The notes beneath the pieces were generated by a model. It made no database searches. It was not told the origin of the DNA and saw only the letters and a program-made list of their open reading frames with translations. From Distichodus sexfasciatus (Eukaryota; Chordata; Actinopteri; Characiformes; Distichodontidae), in contig JAVGVS010000012.1 of the NCBI GenBank assembly GCA_032718565.1, positions 2,878,950 through 2,942,949 of the forward strand: a stretch of 64,000 bases of DNA, in the 5' to 3' direction. This document shows positions 44,881-54,939 of this stretch, one piece after another. How positions within the stretch are numbered: the stretch's first letter is position 1; each line of letters starts with the position of its first letter. The position numbers were made by a program, and so were the translations under genes.

Positions 44881-46192
44881 AGTCCTGAGTGGAGAGAGAG
44901 AGTGAGAGAGGGAGAGAGAGAGGGAGAAAGAGTAAGAGAGAGAGAGAGTAAGAGAGCGGGGGATACAGAGCAGAGAGAGGGTTTTAGACGGAGGGAGGGA
45001 GCACCACTGTTCTCTTATGCATGCAGATCGGAGGAGATTTGGAGCATTTGTTTTTAAATGGAGTTTTAAGTTTGCCGGTGGAAGAGAGGAGGACGGAGCG
45101 AGGTGAGCGCATACCAGGTGCGGCGGTGTGCCTCCCGATAACGCCCCACCGCCCCTCTCCTCCACCTCTCCCTCAGCGCTACACGTCCGTGCGCCGCGAT
45201 CTGCAATCTTACTGTTCATTACCCAAATACGGAGCCCCGCTCCCACTCCCCGTAAAGGGCCCAGGGCCTCGGGGGGCGCTTACTCACCATCACGGACACC
45301 ATATCACCACTGCCTTTTCTTCTGCCTCCTTTATATTTTGGAAAGAAAGTGGACAGAAATGGAGAAGTCTATCTCAAACTTACAGCCGACATTCCAACAC
45401 AAACACAACAACCTGAATAAATATGGCTTTGTTGCCATTGACAACTGGACTGAAGATGACTGTGAACAGAGATGCTTATTATTGCTACCTGGACAGTGAG
45501 GGTGACCGCTATTGATGTTTGTATTTGCGTTGAGGAGCAATGTGTCAGAGTGTTTGTCCAAATTGGTCTGCTATAGTGTGTGTGCATATACACTGCTGGG
45601 CACCAAAAAAAGACATAAACAAAAAATATTGCATTTGTTATGATTACTTCTCTAGTTTAACAACTCCAGGTGAAATAAGTAACAGTGTTCCACAAAATGT
45701 CTTGTCTGTAGCCAGTGTATAGTTTTGACGGGGACGGTATTTCCCGTCTTTGTCTTTAGTAAACTCAGCCGTTTGGTCAAGCTGTCTTACAGTCCTTCAC
45801 AGTGTGCTGCGTCAGTGCTGTTCCATTCATGTCTGATTGCTCCCCACAACTAGTCAGTGCTCCCGAATAATCTGCCATTAATGTGGAACTTGATTACACA
45901 CTAATTAAACAGAGGTCAGCGACCCTACAACTAGACACTGCCTGCTCTCATCAGCCGTTCCAAACTAAAATGTATACGATATCGTGTTACATGATTTCTT
46001 CCTGCCTACACTGTTGCACTTGTTCAGATATAAAAGTGAGTATAGCAACTTTGATCAACTCTCTTTGCCTCATTTTATTCACCCAACGGTGTGTGTGTGT
46101 GTGTTTTAATCTTTGTCCAGAAGTTTATTTCCATGATGCTAGGCTCAAGATGGAGGCCTAGAGGTTCTTAAATATCAATATTTGAAACTAGC
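44881..46192. other. intron: GA tract, GC-rich patch, unique DNA
   Basis: GA-rich at 44894-44960. 45060-45300 is GC-rich without repeats. 45370-46190 looks unique with a TG tract at 46090-46104. No exon recognised. Confidence 0.42.
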
Positions 46193-46387
46193 TTTTACAT
46201 TGACAGCATTTAGCAGACGCTCTTATCCAGAGCGACTTACATTTCCTAATTTCAGGGACAGTTCCCCTGAGAGCAACTTGGGCCTAAGGGTCTTGCTCAG
46301 GGACCCAATGTTGGTAACGCCAGAGGTTGGATTCGAACCCCCAACCGCTTGGTCCAAAGGCGAGTGTTCTACCACTAGGCCACCAAC
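46193..46387 (-). repeat. SINE-B, full-length reference copy
   Basis: On the minus strand: GGTGGCCTAGTGGTAGAACA head, GGGGGTTCGAATCCAACC B box, ACTCTTAGGCCC-type body and CAGAGCG…GCTAAATGCTGTCAATG end. Best copy of this family here. Confidence 0.85.
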
Positions 46388-46499
46388 ACCCTTTTGGTTT
46401 AAGTTTTTCTTTTTTTTTTCTTATGTATTTATTTATTTATTTATTCATACCCCCTTTATTTCTTTGCTTTACTCAGTTGCCTGAGTTAAGTTTGTAAAT

Positions 46500-47030
46500 C
46501 ACAAGTGTCATCACAGTACGATATTATATCGATTTAATAGAAACTTTTTGTTGTCTGTTAATATGACAGAGTCTGCCACAATATGGTTTTGATTTGAAGT
46601 TCAGGAGCTTTCGATTGATACGAGATAATCATATGCTGATTTAACACGACCACTTCCATCCATGCCTTGCGCCTAGTTCCCGGGATAGGCTCCGGTCCCC
46701 GAGACCCCAGTAGGGATTAAGAGGTTCTGATAATGAATGAATGCATGAACTTCCATCCATATCAAATCAGAAAAAGCAACTAAGTTATCATTTGTCATTT
46801 GTATTCTTGAGCTCAAGACATTAATGTGGAAAATAATCATCTTTAAACAGATCATTTAATATTTTTATTTGAAAACAGATTTTTAAATAAAAACAGACCT
46901 CCTGTTCGATGTAAAGTGATGTTACAATATATATGATGTCTGATGAATGTTTTTATTTTGGATCGATGCTATGGGATCGTTGATCTTTACATCGATGTAT
47001 CGATGTACATCATTGTATCAAAACACCCTT
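46500..47030 (+). repeat. repeat family A, second copy
   Basis: Shares ATCGATTTAATAG-like start, CACGACCACTTCC, ATATCAAATCAGAAAAAGCA, AACAGACCTCCTGTTCGATG and TTTGGATCGATGCTATGGG with 3323-4180. Interrupted by a DANA-type fragment. Confidence 0.6.
46652..46760 (+). repeat. DANA-type SINE 3' fragment with 12-bp target duplication
   Basis: The insert 46664-46748 (85 bp: GGGATAGGCTCCGGTCCCCG … GGATTAAGAGGTTCTGATAA, ATGA tail) is flanked by ACTTCCATCCAT at 46652-46663 and 46749-46760. A perfect direct repeat plus a 5' truncation shows retroposition. Confidence 0.88.
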
Positions 47031-47336
47031 ACTTTGAAAGAAGCAAAATAGGCAGGAGCTCTCCGTGAAGTAGTGTGTCAGTGTTTCCCTTAGTGTTTCA
47101 TTGTGAGTTTGTGTGTGAGTGTGTGTGTGTGTACGAGTTAATATCTGTTTGCTGTATGCATGTGTGTGTCTGAATGTGCCTATACATTTATGTGTGTGTA
47201 CATGTATGGACTTGTACTCTTATATGTGTGTATATGTACAGTATGTACTTTAATTGTTAAGCAAATCAAATGATTATCTATCGAACTATGTTTGAAACTT
47301 GGTTTAATAACTGTGCTTACCCCTGTGTTTTTGTAG
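47031..47336. other. intron end with TG tracts; exon 6 acceptor
   Basis: TG-rich at 47104-47132 and 47160-47240. The acceptor CTGTGTTTTTGTAG ends at 47336. Confidence 0.55.
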
Positions 47337-47492
47337 CCCCCCACGCAGGTTTGACCACGGCGGAATACTACCACCAGATGGCGCTGCTCGCGGGTCACCG
47401 CAGCCCCTACGCAGACATCCTCCCTTCGGCTGTGCCCTCCACGGGGCCAGGGAGCAACGCCCTGCACATGGAATACCTGCAGGCTTTAGAGG
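47337..47492 (+). CDS. gli3: gli3 coding exon (human exon 6 equivalent)
   Basis: 156-nt exon between acceptor TTTTTGTAG and donor GTGAGT (47493). The first two bases complete the split Ala; the last base opens a split Gly. It encodes 51 residues: PHAGLTTAEYYHQMALLAGH, then RSPYADILPSA, a small Pro/Ser/Gly/Asn-rich segment, and LHMEYLQALE. PHAG-xx-AEYYHQMALL-G-RSPYADI is GLI3-like (GLI2 differs here). The exon is nine bases longer than the recalled human one (147 nt); the extra three residues fall in the PSTGPGSN segment. Confidence 0.95.
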
Positions 47493-47560
47493 GTGAGTTG
47501 AGCTGTTTCTTCATCTCCCGCAGCACTACCACCACTGAGCCCCTGAGAAAGACCTAATCT

Positions 47561-47664
47561 GGGGCTGTTGGTAGCATAACACTTAAGAGCATTTGCCGTC
47601 TTATTAAAAGCTCCCGTTCCTAAGCACTGCTTTCCGGGCACTGCCCATGTCAGCTGCTCACTGC
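47561..47664 (+). repeat. SINE-A, degenerate
   Basis: GGGGCTGTTGGTAGCATAAC head and CCTAAGCACTGCTTTCCGGG body. It breaks off at CTCACTGC where the next SINE begins. Confidence 0.7.
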
Positions 47665-47851
47665 TGCGTGTACTTTTGAGACCTCCAGTCCAGGTTGAAT
47701 CCTGGACCGGTCAAGGTATCACTGAGATACTCATGAGCAAGGTACCGTCCCCAAGCACTGCTCCCTCATGGATGGGTCAAATGCAGAGGTCGCATTTGTT
47801 TGTGGTGCACTGTGTGCTGTGCTGTGTTCACAGTGGCGAATAATCACTCAC
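47665..47851 (+). repeat. chimeric SINE-A with a hAT 5' end
   Basis: The first 22 bases, TGCGTGTACTTTTGAGACCTCC, are the right end of the hAT element at 41229-42051, and SINE-A body follows directly. The copy shares the 35-bp deletion after CACTGCTCC with 42052-42205. Confidence 0.8.
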
Positions 47852-47889
47852 TTTCACAATGACACTTTCACAATTTAAATTGAATTAAA

Positions 47890-48058
47890 GTGTGTGATTA
47901 TTTGTCATTGTGAACACACCACAAAATAGCAACAGCGCCTGTGGAGCAGTGCTTGGAGACAGTACCTTGCTCATGAGTACCTCAGTGGCACATTTACTGG
48001 TCCGGAACTTGAACCGGCACCCTTCTGATCATGGGTCAGCTCCCTAACCGCTATGATA
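47890..48058 (-). repeat. SINE-A
   Basis: GTGTGATTATTTGTCATTGTG tail, large internal deletion after ACACCACA, head CCCTAACCGCTATGATAC. It is tail to tail with the chimeric copy. Confidence 0.8.
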
Positions 48059-48060
48059 CA

Positions 48061-48340
48061 GGTAGACCTTTAATCTCAAGTTGCTCCAGCTAGACCAGGA
48101 GTAGGCAGCTCCGCTCCTGGAGGGTTGGTATCCTGGAGGTTTTCCATCCAACTGGATTTCAGAACATTCACACCTGGTCTCAGGTAGACGACCACCAGAA
48201 AAGACTGATCAGGTAGGATGGAAAAGCTCCAGGACACTGACCTCCAGGACTCGAGCTGCCTACTCCTGGTCTAGACCATCCCTGTAATTAGGAATGGAAG
48301 CTACTATGGATAAGAGTGTCTCCTAAATGTCATGGAGGTA
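48061..48340 (+). repeat. SINE-B split by a foldback element
   Basis: GACCTTTAATCTCAAGTTGC at 48065 and CATCCCTGTAATTAGGAATG … GATAAGAGTGTCTCCTAAAT at 48278-48333 are consecutive SINE-B parts. The foldback 48090-48274 separates them. Confidence 0.7.
48090..48274. mobile_element. foldback MITE, 185 bp
   Basis: The terminal CTAGACCAGGAGTAGG (48090-48105) is the exact reverse complement of 48259-48274. Pairing continues inward with mismatches (CAGCTC.…CCTGGAGG, TATCCTGGAGGTTTTCCATCC). It could fold along most of its length. Related copy at 31720-32095. Confidence 0.8.
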
Positions 48341-48442
48341 AACAAATAAATGATGGTCATCCTTGTAAACCTGGTTGTTTCTGATCATATTTAACTGGGT
48401 TGAAAGTTCAAGGGGACTTTCTTGTCAACATGTACCAAATAT

Positions 48443-48600
48443 GGGGTGGTGGTCTAGTCGTTAGGACGCTCGCCTCCGGACCAAGAGGTTGTGGGTTGGA
48501 ATCCTACCTCCAGCACTACCATCATGTCTATCATCATGTCTGTGAGCAAGACCCTTAACCCCATGTTGCTGTCAGGGAGAATATCCCTGTAGTTAGGAAA
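48443..48600 (+). repeat. SINE-B
   Basis: GGTGGTCTAGTCGTTAGGAC head, GGGTTGGAATCCTACCTCC B box, AGACCCTTAACCCCATGTTG body, ending at TGTAGTTAGG. Confidence 0.8.
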
Positions 48601-48861
48601 ATGGAATACAGTTAGTTAAAAAGTGACCAGTAGTTTAACGGTTGTGCAAGTAGTAGAGTGCAAAAAGTGCAAATATTTCTGCAATATTATAGCACATAGT
48701 AATACTGTACAGTTTGTGAATATAGACATTTTTTCTTATGTTTACACATCTTTTCAGAGAGGGTTTATGCTGAAAACATTTAAAATGCTTACATTTTTTT
48801 AAAGTATTTTGTGATTATTTTGTATATGTCTACACTGTTTATATTTAACTTATGTAATCAT
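48601..48861. other. repeat family C fragment and AT-rich DNA
   Basis: 48615-48730 has AAAAAGTGACCAGTAG, GTGCAAATATTTCTGC and TACTGTACAGTTTGTGAATA words of repeat family C. The rest is AT-rich. Confidence 0.45.
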
Positions 48862-49168
48862 CCCCGGGCCGACTGTGGGGTCTTTCTTTGTGGAGTTTGT
48901 ATGCTCTCCCGGTGCTCGCCTGGCTTTCTTCCGGGTGCTACGATTTCCCCCCACAGTCCAAAAGCATGCACTATAGGTTAATTGGAGACTAAATTGGACC
49001 CGTAAGGTGTGACTGAGAGTGTGATTGTGTGTTTGTGTCCTGCGGTGTGTTGGTGCCCGCCCAGGGTTGGTCCCCGCCTTGCGCCCGTAGTTTCCAGGAT
49101 AGGCTCCGGTTCCCCACTGCAACCCCACTTAGGATTAAGCGGTTCGGATAATGAATAATTGACTTATT
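48862..49168 (+). repeat. DANA/Mermaid-type SINE, 5' truncated
   Basis: Begins after the tRNA-like head, then TTTGTGGAGTTTGTATGCTC, CCACAGTCCAAAAGCATGCA, CCAGGGTTGGTCCCCGCC and GGATAGGCTCCGGTTCCCC, and ends GGTTCGGATAATGAATAATT. Confidence 0.85.
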
Positions 49169-49329
49169 TACCTTAAGTATTTGACTTGAAATAACCAAAA
49201 GGCAGTGAGTCAGCTCCAACAGACAAAAAGTTCTAGCTTAACTACTCTGTCTCCAAATTAGTTCAAATATAAAGAATATAAAAATGTGGAAAATAAAGAC
49301 AAATTCCCTACATAAGAGGCATTGTCAGA

Positions 49330-49740
49330 TACTGCTCTTTTTGCCTTCTTTACACAATGAAAGCATTTCTAAATCTAAAGCTTGGATGTGAGCCTGGTTG
49401 TTGTTTCATACGTCTTACTCTTCAGTCAGTAGAGTTATTGTTTGAAGAATGAATTTTCCCATATTTAGCAACTGCGTTCTGTGGCTGTAAATTGGCCAAA
49501 TCATCATTAAATCCTCTTTTTTCTCTAAAAGCTTCAATCTGTGGATAAAAAGGCTGGTTCAAAAAGGGGTGGAAAAGAGCCATTAAACGTGTTAAATACA
49601 CCATTACCGGAAAAAGAGATTGCGTCTACCCTGGAAAAAAGAAGTTAGGGAGATAATAGAGTGACCTGATTTAAATGAGCCATTGTCTTAATGCTTTCGA
49701 CTGGGGGGAGGCTGTGCGTGTGTGTGAGGAGGACTTATGC
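49330..49740. promoter_or_regulatory. strong candidate conserved intronic element
   Basis: 400 bp without repeats: TGTAAATTGGCCAAATCATC, TTAAACGTGTTAAATACACC, GATTTAAATGAGCCATTGTC, TTAATGCTTTCGAC. Situated 1.8 kb after exon 6. Texture and isolation suggest an enhancer; not tested. Confidence 0.42.
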
Positions 49741-49769
49741 TAATGAGTTATTTTAAAGTGTAAATATGA

Positions 49770-50190
49770 AATTAAAGGCTCGGCGGTTTTGAGCGAGGTT
49801 GGCCTGACTGGCCCGTTCGCCTTTGATGAGAGCGTATTTAGTCAGCCCCTCGTCATCCCCCCGCCGTCCTCCTCTCCCTCGCAAACTAATTAAAACTAGC
49901 CAAACTTGCACTGGTATCAGAAAATTAATTGCTATTAAGTGGGAATTGGAATGTCCCACTATTCATCACAGGAGAAATCCTTTCTTCTGTGGCACCGTTT
50001 AAGATTAATAGACTGAAACAAAACAATTAGGGCCAGTGTTTTTTTTCCTCCGACAGAGACGTAACAGCCTTCTCCACTTCACACGGACGGCCTGTGATCC
50101 CGACCGCCTAATAACTCATCCCCGTTTCAACAATGTGTGTTCCACGCCAGGCAAATTAACACTTTAAAGATCACCCACCCCCCTCCACCC

Positions 50191-50222
<32 letters not shown>

Positions 50223-50660
50223 TTTTGCACGATATAGAGATAACAGCGAGCGGGAATAAAGAGAAGTCGGTTATCGAGAGGCTTTTGTTAATAACGGCGG
50301 CGGCAGAAAGCGTAGCGGCGAGTTTTATCCGAGCCCACGTCGCTGCAATTACTGTTAGGAGGAGGCTGCTTAATGAAAGAGCTGTTTGCATTGTTTAAAC
50401 GCCGGAGGCTAATTAGGCGACGTCTGACGCTAACACCTGCGCTGTACTAACATCTCCATTAAGACTTCAGCGTCTCCATTTGTTCAGGTTACAATGTTGC
50501 CAAGTTCCCCAATAAATATCGACCCAATCAATCCACCTGCACTGAGCGATGAATTGGATTTATCAGCAGTAAGCTCATATTCGGCAATGAGATTTATCTT
50601 TTAATAAAAGTCAGACAAAAGTTTCAGCACTCCGATTCATCGCTCGATATTCATGGGCCA
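49770..50660. promoter_or_regulatory. candidate conserved block, homeodomain-rich
   Basis: CAAACTAATTAAAACTAGCC, GAAAATTAATTGCTATTAAG and CAAAACAATTAGGGCC within 49875-50035 form a dense cluster of TAAT cores. A CA tract at 50191-50213 splits it. A second quiet part at 50395-50660 has GGCTAATTAGGCGACG and CAATAAATATCGACCC. Function inferred from composition only. Confidence 0.42.
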
Positions 50661-51010
50661 AAAATATCAAGCAATATTCATCTATATTTAGAGGGCAGTA
50701 AACATCGGGCAGTAATATCGGCATACGCATTTATTAGTCAGTATTTATTTCCTCATACATATTGACAGATAAATCAATGTTCCAATATTATTGACCGATA
50801 GGAGCGAAACGATGTTCAACGTGTGATAAAAACTGAGTGAAGAAAAATCGTGTCAATATGAGATAATCTCTATTTATTGGCCAATATATTGCGACAGAAA
50901 GATCAGTGTGCCGATATTATCAGCCGATGAGCTACTCATTATTTCTCTGATGGAAATTATCAGATAAAATTATGTGTTGATGATATTGGCTAAATATAAA
51001 CTAACTGACA
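50661..51010. repeat. degenerate CGATATT/AATATCG repeat
   Basis: Many imperfect words such as CCAATATATTG, CGATATTATCAGC and CAATATTATTGACCGATA suggest an old dispersed repeat. No clear boundaries. Confidence 0.35.
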
Positions 51011-51703
51011 ATAAATTGATATTGACTTTTGTGTTTTTAAGCATTTGATATGATAAAACTGCTACATAGACTACATAAAAGTCGTTTTAAACTGCATGAT
51101 GTGTTGTTAGCTTGGTACAATTGCACTCTGCACTTTGGTACATTCATAAAAGTGTTTCTAGTTCTATGTTTAATTTAGGGATTTTTTTTGCTATATATTG
51201 TTAGAACACATCAGCATGTTCTTAACTATCCTCGTCTGTTTTTCTCATCTCTGTTTTATTTTAAAATCGCTGGAACAGTCTCGGGTGTTAAGCTGGGTTT
51301 TGGTTTTGGTTCTGTGTGTAATTATATGTGTGTCAAATAACCAGTTGTAATCTTGAATTGTAAATGTGAGAGAAGATGGGTTTCACATTTTAGAAAAACA
51401 GTATTGGTCAGTGTATCATCATTACATTTTTTACTCTTCTTTAAAGGTTGTAGTTTCCTTTTTCAGTAGGGATGTTTATACTGCATCGTATTCATCTCTT
51501 GGTGCAGTTTTCTGAATAACGCTGGTGATTTTATCCAGAGTAAGTCATATTTTCAGAAACATTCTCAATGGACTTTAGGAGAATTTATCTGCAGTTTATA
51601 AAAGTTCAAGCATTTTTAGGTTCGTGTTTTGATAAAATGAGGAGGACATACTTTTCAGATGCAGTTTGTTGAAATGTTGAATCATCAGCCAAATTGGGTA
51701 AAA

Positions 51704-51740
<37 letters not shown>

Positions 51741-52209
51741 ACCCCACACATCCAAATCCATATTTATTCAAAGCCCTTGAGCACAGCCCTGAACAAGCCA
51801 GAATCCTGACAGTGTAGAAATGGTGTTCCAAGCATATGAAAACACACACACACACACACGCACACGAAGACACTCATCTAGCGATTTACATGTGAATGGC
51901 AGGCGCAGTAAATGCTCGAAGTGTCAAACAAGAACGGGAGGGAGAGAGAGAGAAATGGAGGGGGGAAGGGGGAGAAAGAGGGGGAAAGAGAGGAGAAAGA
52001 AGAGAGTGGGTAATCTTATTTTGCTTGCTTGCTTTCTGATAAATTTAAAACAACCGAGCGACGAAGAAGAAGAGAAAGAAAAAAAAAAACTGTGAGTCAC
52101 AAAGTCATTGTGTCACTCCGCTCAACAAAAGAGCTCCATCCCCTCAGCGACGCTCGCTTCTCCTCCTTCTTTCCCTCCTCTCTCTCTGTTTCTCCCTCCT
52201 TTCTTGTTT
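51011..52209. other. intron: AT-rich DNA, TG/CA and GA tracts
   Basis: 51011-51690 AT-rich. TG at 51707-51739, CA at 51841-51864, GA-rich at 51933-52005. No gene seen. Confidence 0.45.
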
Positions 52210-52400
52210 GTGACATTCGCGAGTGAAAAGACAACAAAAGTCATTTCTTAATCTGTAGATGCCCGGCATTGTGCGCGAGAGGAAGGCCTGTCTGCGGCGA
52301 GGCAGCTTTCTAGTGAAAGCTTTTCAAAAGCAGCCCACTGCAGCTCCATTCACCAATAAAGCACTATTCATGCAAATTAAATGTGATTAAATATCACTGT
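52210..52400. promoter_or_regulatory. candidate enhancer with an octamer site
   Basis: Repeat-free. Contains the POU octamer ATGCAAAT (52370-52377) next to TTAAATGTGATTAAATATC, plus CAATAAAGCACTATTC. Typical of developmental enhancers; inference. Confidence 0.38.
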
Positions 52401-52566
52401 GACACAGACGTGGGTGAGAGAAAGCCAGTGTATTTGTGTGTGTGTATGTGTGTATGGTGTACTTGTGTATTTGTATATGTGAAATATAGTCATTTACTTG
52501 CTGTTTTTCCTTCCGTTTTCTTAGATGACGTCTACTTTAGTGATTTTAGCATTTTTGGGATTTAGA

Positions 52567-53330
52567 TTTTCAGCATTTGTCAGACACACTAGTTCAGAGT
52601 GACTTCCATTTCCTAATTACAGGGTCAGTCTCCCCGGAGCAATTTGTGCTCCGCAGCAAAGAGCTCAATCTACTTCTACTTAGCAGGTTTCCGAAAGCAG
52701 CGTTTATGTTGCGTAGGAGTGCATTGAATTTTTTGTTTTTAGTGTTTGAAACAGTGGAAGGTCTATACACAGCCACTGTTGTGAATAAATTGCTAAACTT
52801 ACCTTTCCATCTAAAAGCGTGACTTTTCTTGGTGAAATTCAATTCCAGCAGAATGTTAAAGTTTTTGTTTGACGGCTCTTCAATATCTCTGGTAAATCCA
52901 CTGGTTGACTAAACGTGAAGATATTTCTCAGCGGAATCCATCTTCGTCTCGAGTTCCAGTTACCCTACTTGAGTAGGCTATCCGTTAATGGCTGTGAATG
53001 CAGCGTAGGCTACACGTAAATATAACGTGGCAGAAGCCTGGCGTCTGTGAGTGCTACGGCGATAGTCAACTTCAAGGCAGATTTCTCAGTTTCTCCTTGT
53101 GTCGTGACAGGAGAAACCCGACTCCTTTGAATGTTGATATCTCAGTCATATGTCGTCCCATTCATTCGGGTATCGTTTTGAAGCTTGATTTATGCCCTTT
53201 CATGAAAACATAATAACTCAATTTTGAAAATTTGCGACAAGCGACTGGTTTTGCCGTGGAGGGTCACATTTGAGGTCAGGGGTTTTGCTCAAGGGCTCAG
53301 TGGTGGTAGTTCTGCAGGTAGTATAGAGAT
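52567..53330 (-). repeat. SINE-B split by a transposon
   Basis: 52567-52645 (CAGCATTTGTCAGACACACT…TCTCCCCGGAGCAATTT) and 53272-53330 (GAGGTCAGGGGTTTTGCTC…GTGGTGGTAG) are consecutive SINE-B parts on the minus strand. The split is the insertion site of copy 3 of the GTGACCC element. Confidence 0.78.
52642..53271 (-). mobile_element. GTGACCCTCC-ended transposon, copy 3
   Basis: The element is 52646-53267 (622 bp), in the opposite orientation to copies 1 and 2. The intact end is GTTTTGCCGTGGAGGGTCAC; the other end (GTGCTCCGCAGCAAAG) has diverged. ATTT flanks both sides (52642-52645 and 53268-53271), inside an identifiable SINE-B, which confirms a 4-bp duplication. Confidence 0.82.
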
Positions 53331-53924
53331 GAATATCTTGATAGATATCAAGCTCTTACTATGCTCTCTCCTGGTCAGCAAGCAGCTCTAAACCAGCACC
53401 ACCCCAGATTTATTATAGCCTAGATAACTTATGAGTGAACTTATCGGTCAAATCGAATCGACTTCACCTCACCTCAGCTCCAAAAAGGCATGTCAGAATC
53501 AGATTCATTTGCGATGTGAGCTCGCCCCGTGATCATAAGGCCCTAAAGGAAATAAAAAAACAAGTCTTGTGGCACATGAAGGACAGTCTTTGTGCTGCAC
53601 AGTTGGTTTTACATCACCCACTGAAGCACATAATAGCAATATTAAACTAACTTAACAGATTCATGGGATATATTCGGTCCTCCAGGACGTCAACTGAACG
53701 GCACATAAACACAGTAGCAACGTTTTCTTTGCTTTTGCCTGGATTGCGGCAGAAATTTTCACCAGGAAAACGTTACATGCAGCGTTTATTTGATGGCATC
53801 CGGACGTGCAGCGTAGGTCACGAAAGCACGCGTGGACGCTCCAACAAGCAGAAAAACGGTCGGCATTTAGTTCACATTCACCCGGTGCTACGAACGCCAG
53901 AAAAACGCCCGATTCAGACGCCCG
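53331..53924. other. intron, nothing recognised
   Basis: Unique-looking sequence with short frames only. Confidence 0.4.
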
Positions 53925-54060
53925 TTTGTATCCCGGACTGGTAAAGGTACCACTTAGGTACTTATGAGCAAGTTACCGCCTCCAAGCACTGCGACCCCGG
54001 CCCTGCCTGTCAGCTGCCCGCTGCTCCTTCATGGATGGGTCACATATCATTGTGTGCTCA
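53925..54060 (+). repeat. SINE-A, truncated at both ends
   Basis: GTATCCCGGACTGGTAAAGG through GCTCCTTCATGGATGGGTCA. It lacks the head and most of the tail. Confidence 0.72.
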
Positions 54061-54149
54061 TTGACTCATTCAAATTCCCTTAAATGAGCTTTGAAACTCA
54101 TTGAAAGCACATTGTGGAATAGACTATAAATATGTAGTTTTACATTGTC

Positions 54150-54290
54150 AACTTTTAGCAGACCCTCTGTCTCCTGAGAGACGTCTGTTTCCCACTTACG
54201 GGACAGTATTAATGCCCTAGAGCAACTTCAGCTTAAGGGTCAGGCTCAGGGGGCCAGTGGTGGTAGCGATAGAAGTAGGGTAGAGCTGGA
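54150..54290 (-). repeat. SINE-B fragment
   Basis: CTTTTAGCAGACCCTCTGTC and AGCAACTTCAGCTTAAGGGTC match the family in minus orientation. Heavily diverged. It ends 55 bases before exon 7. Confidence 0.55.
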
Positions 54291-54345
54291 CTTGGCGTTT
54301 CTAGGACAATTTCAGAGTCTCCCTCTCTCTCTTTCTCTCTCTCAG

Positions 54346-54547
54346 GCTCTCGTTTCCCCAGTCCGAGGCTCTTGGCTCGCCAGAACCGGAAGCGTCCCCT
54401 GCCTGGCTCGCCCCACTCCGACTCCAGCTTCGATCTCCAGACGATGATCCGTCACTCGCCCAACTCCCTGGTCACCATCCTCAACAGCTCGCGGCCCAGC
54501 ACCTCCACCAGCGGCTCGTATGGACACCTGTCCGCCGGCGCTATCAG
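54346..54547 (+). CDS. gli3: gli3 coding exon (human exon 7 equivalent), Sufu motif
   Basis: 202-nt exon; acceptor CTCTCTCTCTCAG (ends 54345), donor GTACAG (54548). The first two bases complete the split Gly; the last two (AG) open a split Ser. It encodes 66 residues: SRFPSPRLLARQNRKRPLPG, then SPHSDSSFDLQTMIRHSPNS, LVTILNSSRPS, and SGSYGHLSAGAI at the end. SYGH (54516-54527) is the N-terminal Sufu-binding motif of GLI proteins; Sufu holds GLI in the cytoplasm and promotes repressor formation. FDLQTMIR-SPNSLVTILN is a GLI3-like block. The size equals the recalled human exon. Confidence 0.96.
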
Positions 54548-54939
54548 GTACAGCATCCACACACACACACACCCTAAAGTGAGCTAAAAGTGATTGAGGC
54601 TGTGTATCACGGGGCTCGAGTTTGAAATGTTTCGGACTGTTTTCGGGTCAGATCTATATCATTGTTTCTCTAAATAGATTTTTCGACCCACGAAAACTTG
54701 CCACATTTGTGTTGATGTCTGTGATTTGCGTGCGTTGCTTTCAACCACCTCTGGTTCCGTGAGTTCACCTCGGTGCTGTCATGTTCCACCGCTGAGTTAT
54801 TTTCCCTCTTTTTCCTGAAGTCGGGGGCTCTTCTGGCCCTCCCACCGTTCAGCCGCCTCTGACTTTATCCTTCCCCTCATGTCTCCACGCATTAGCGCCT
54901 GCTTTGGTTAACCCGCTTAATTACTGCAAAGCGGCAAAG
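54548..54939. other. intron start, CA tract and unique DNA
   Basis: CA at 54558-54570, close behind the donor. 54600-54930 is repeat-free and may contain conserved elements (CACGCATTAGCGCC, GGTTAACCCGCTTAATTACTGC). Confidence 0.42.

Noticed and set aside
44200..44888. Thr/His and Val/Cys open frames of up to 200 residues
   Set aside because: TG/TA microsatellite translated on both strands.
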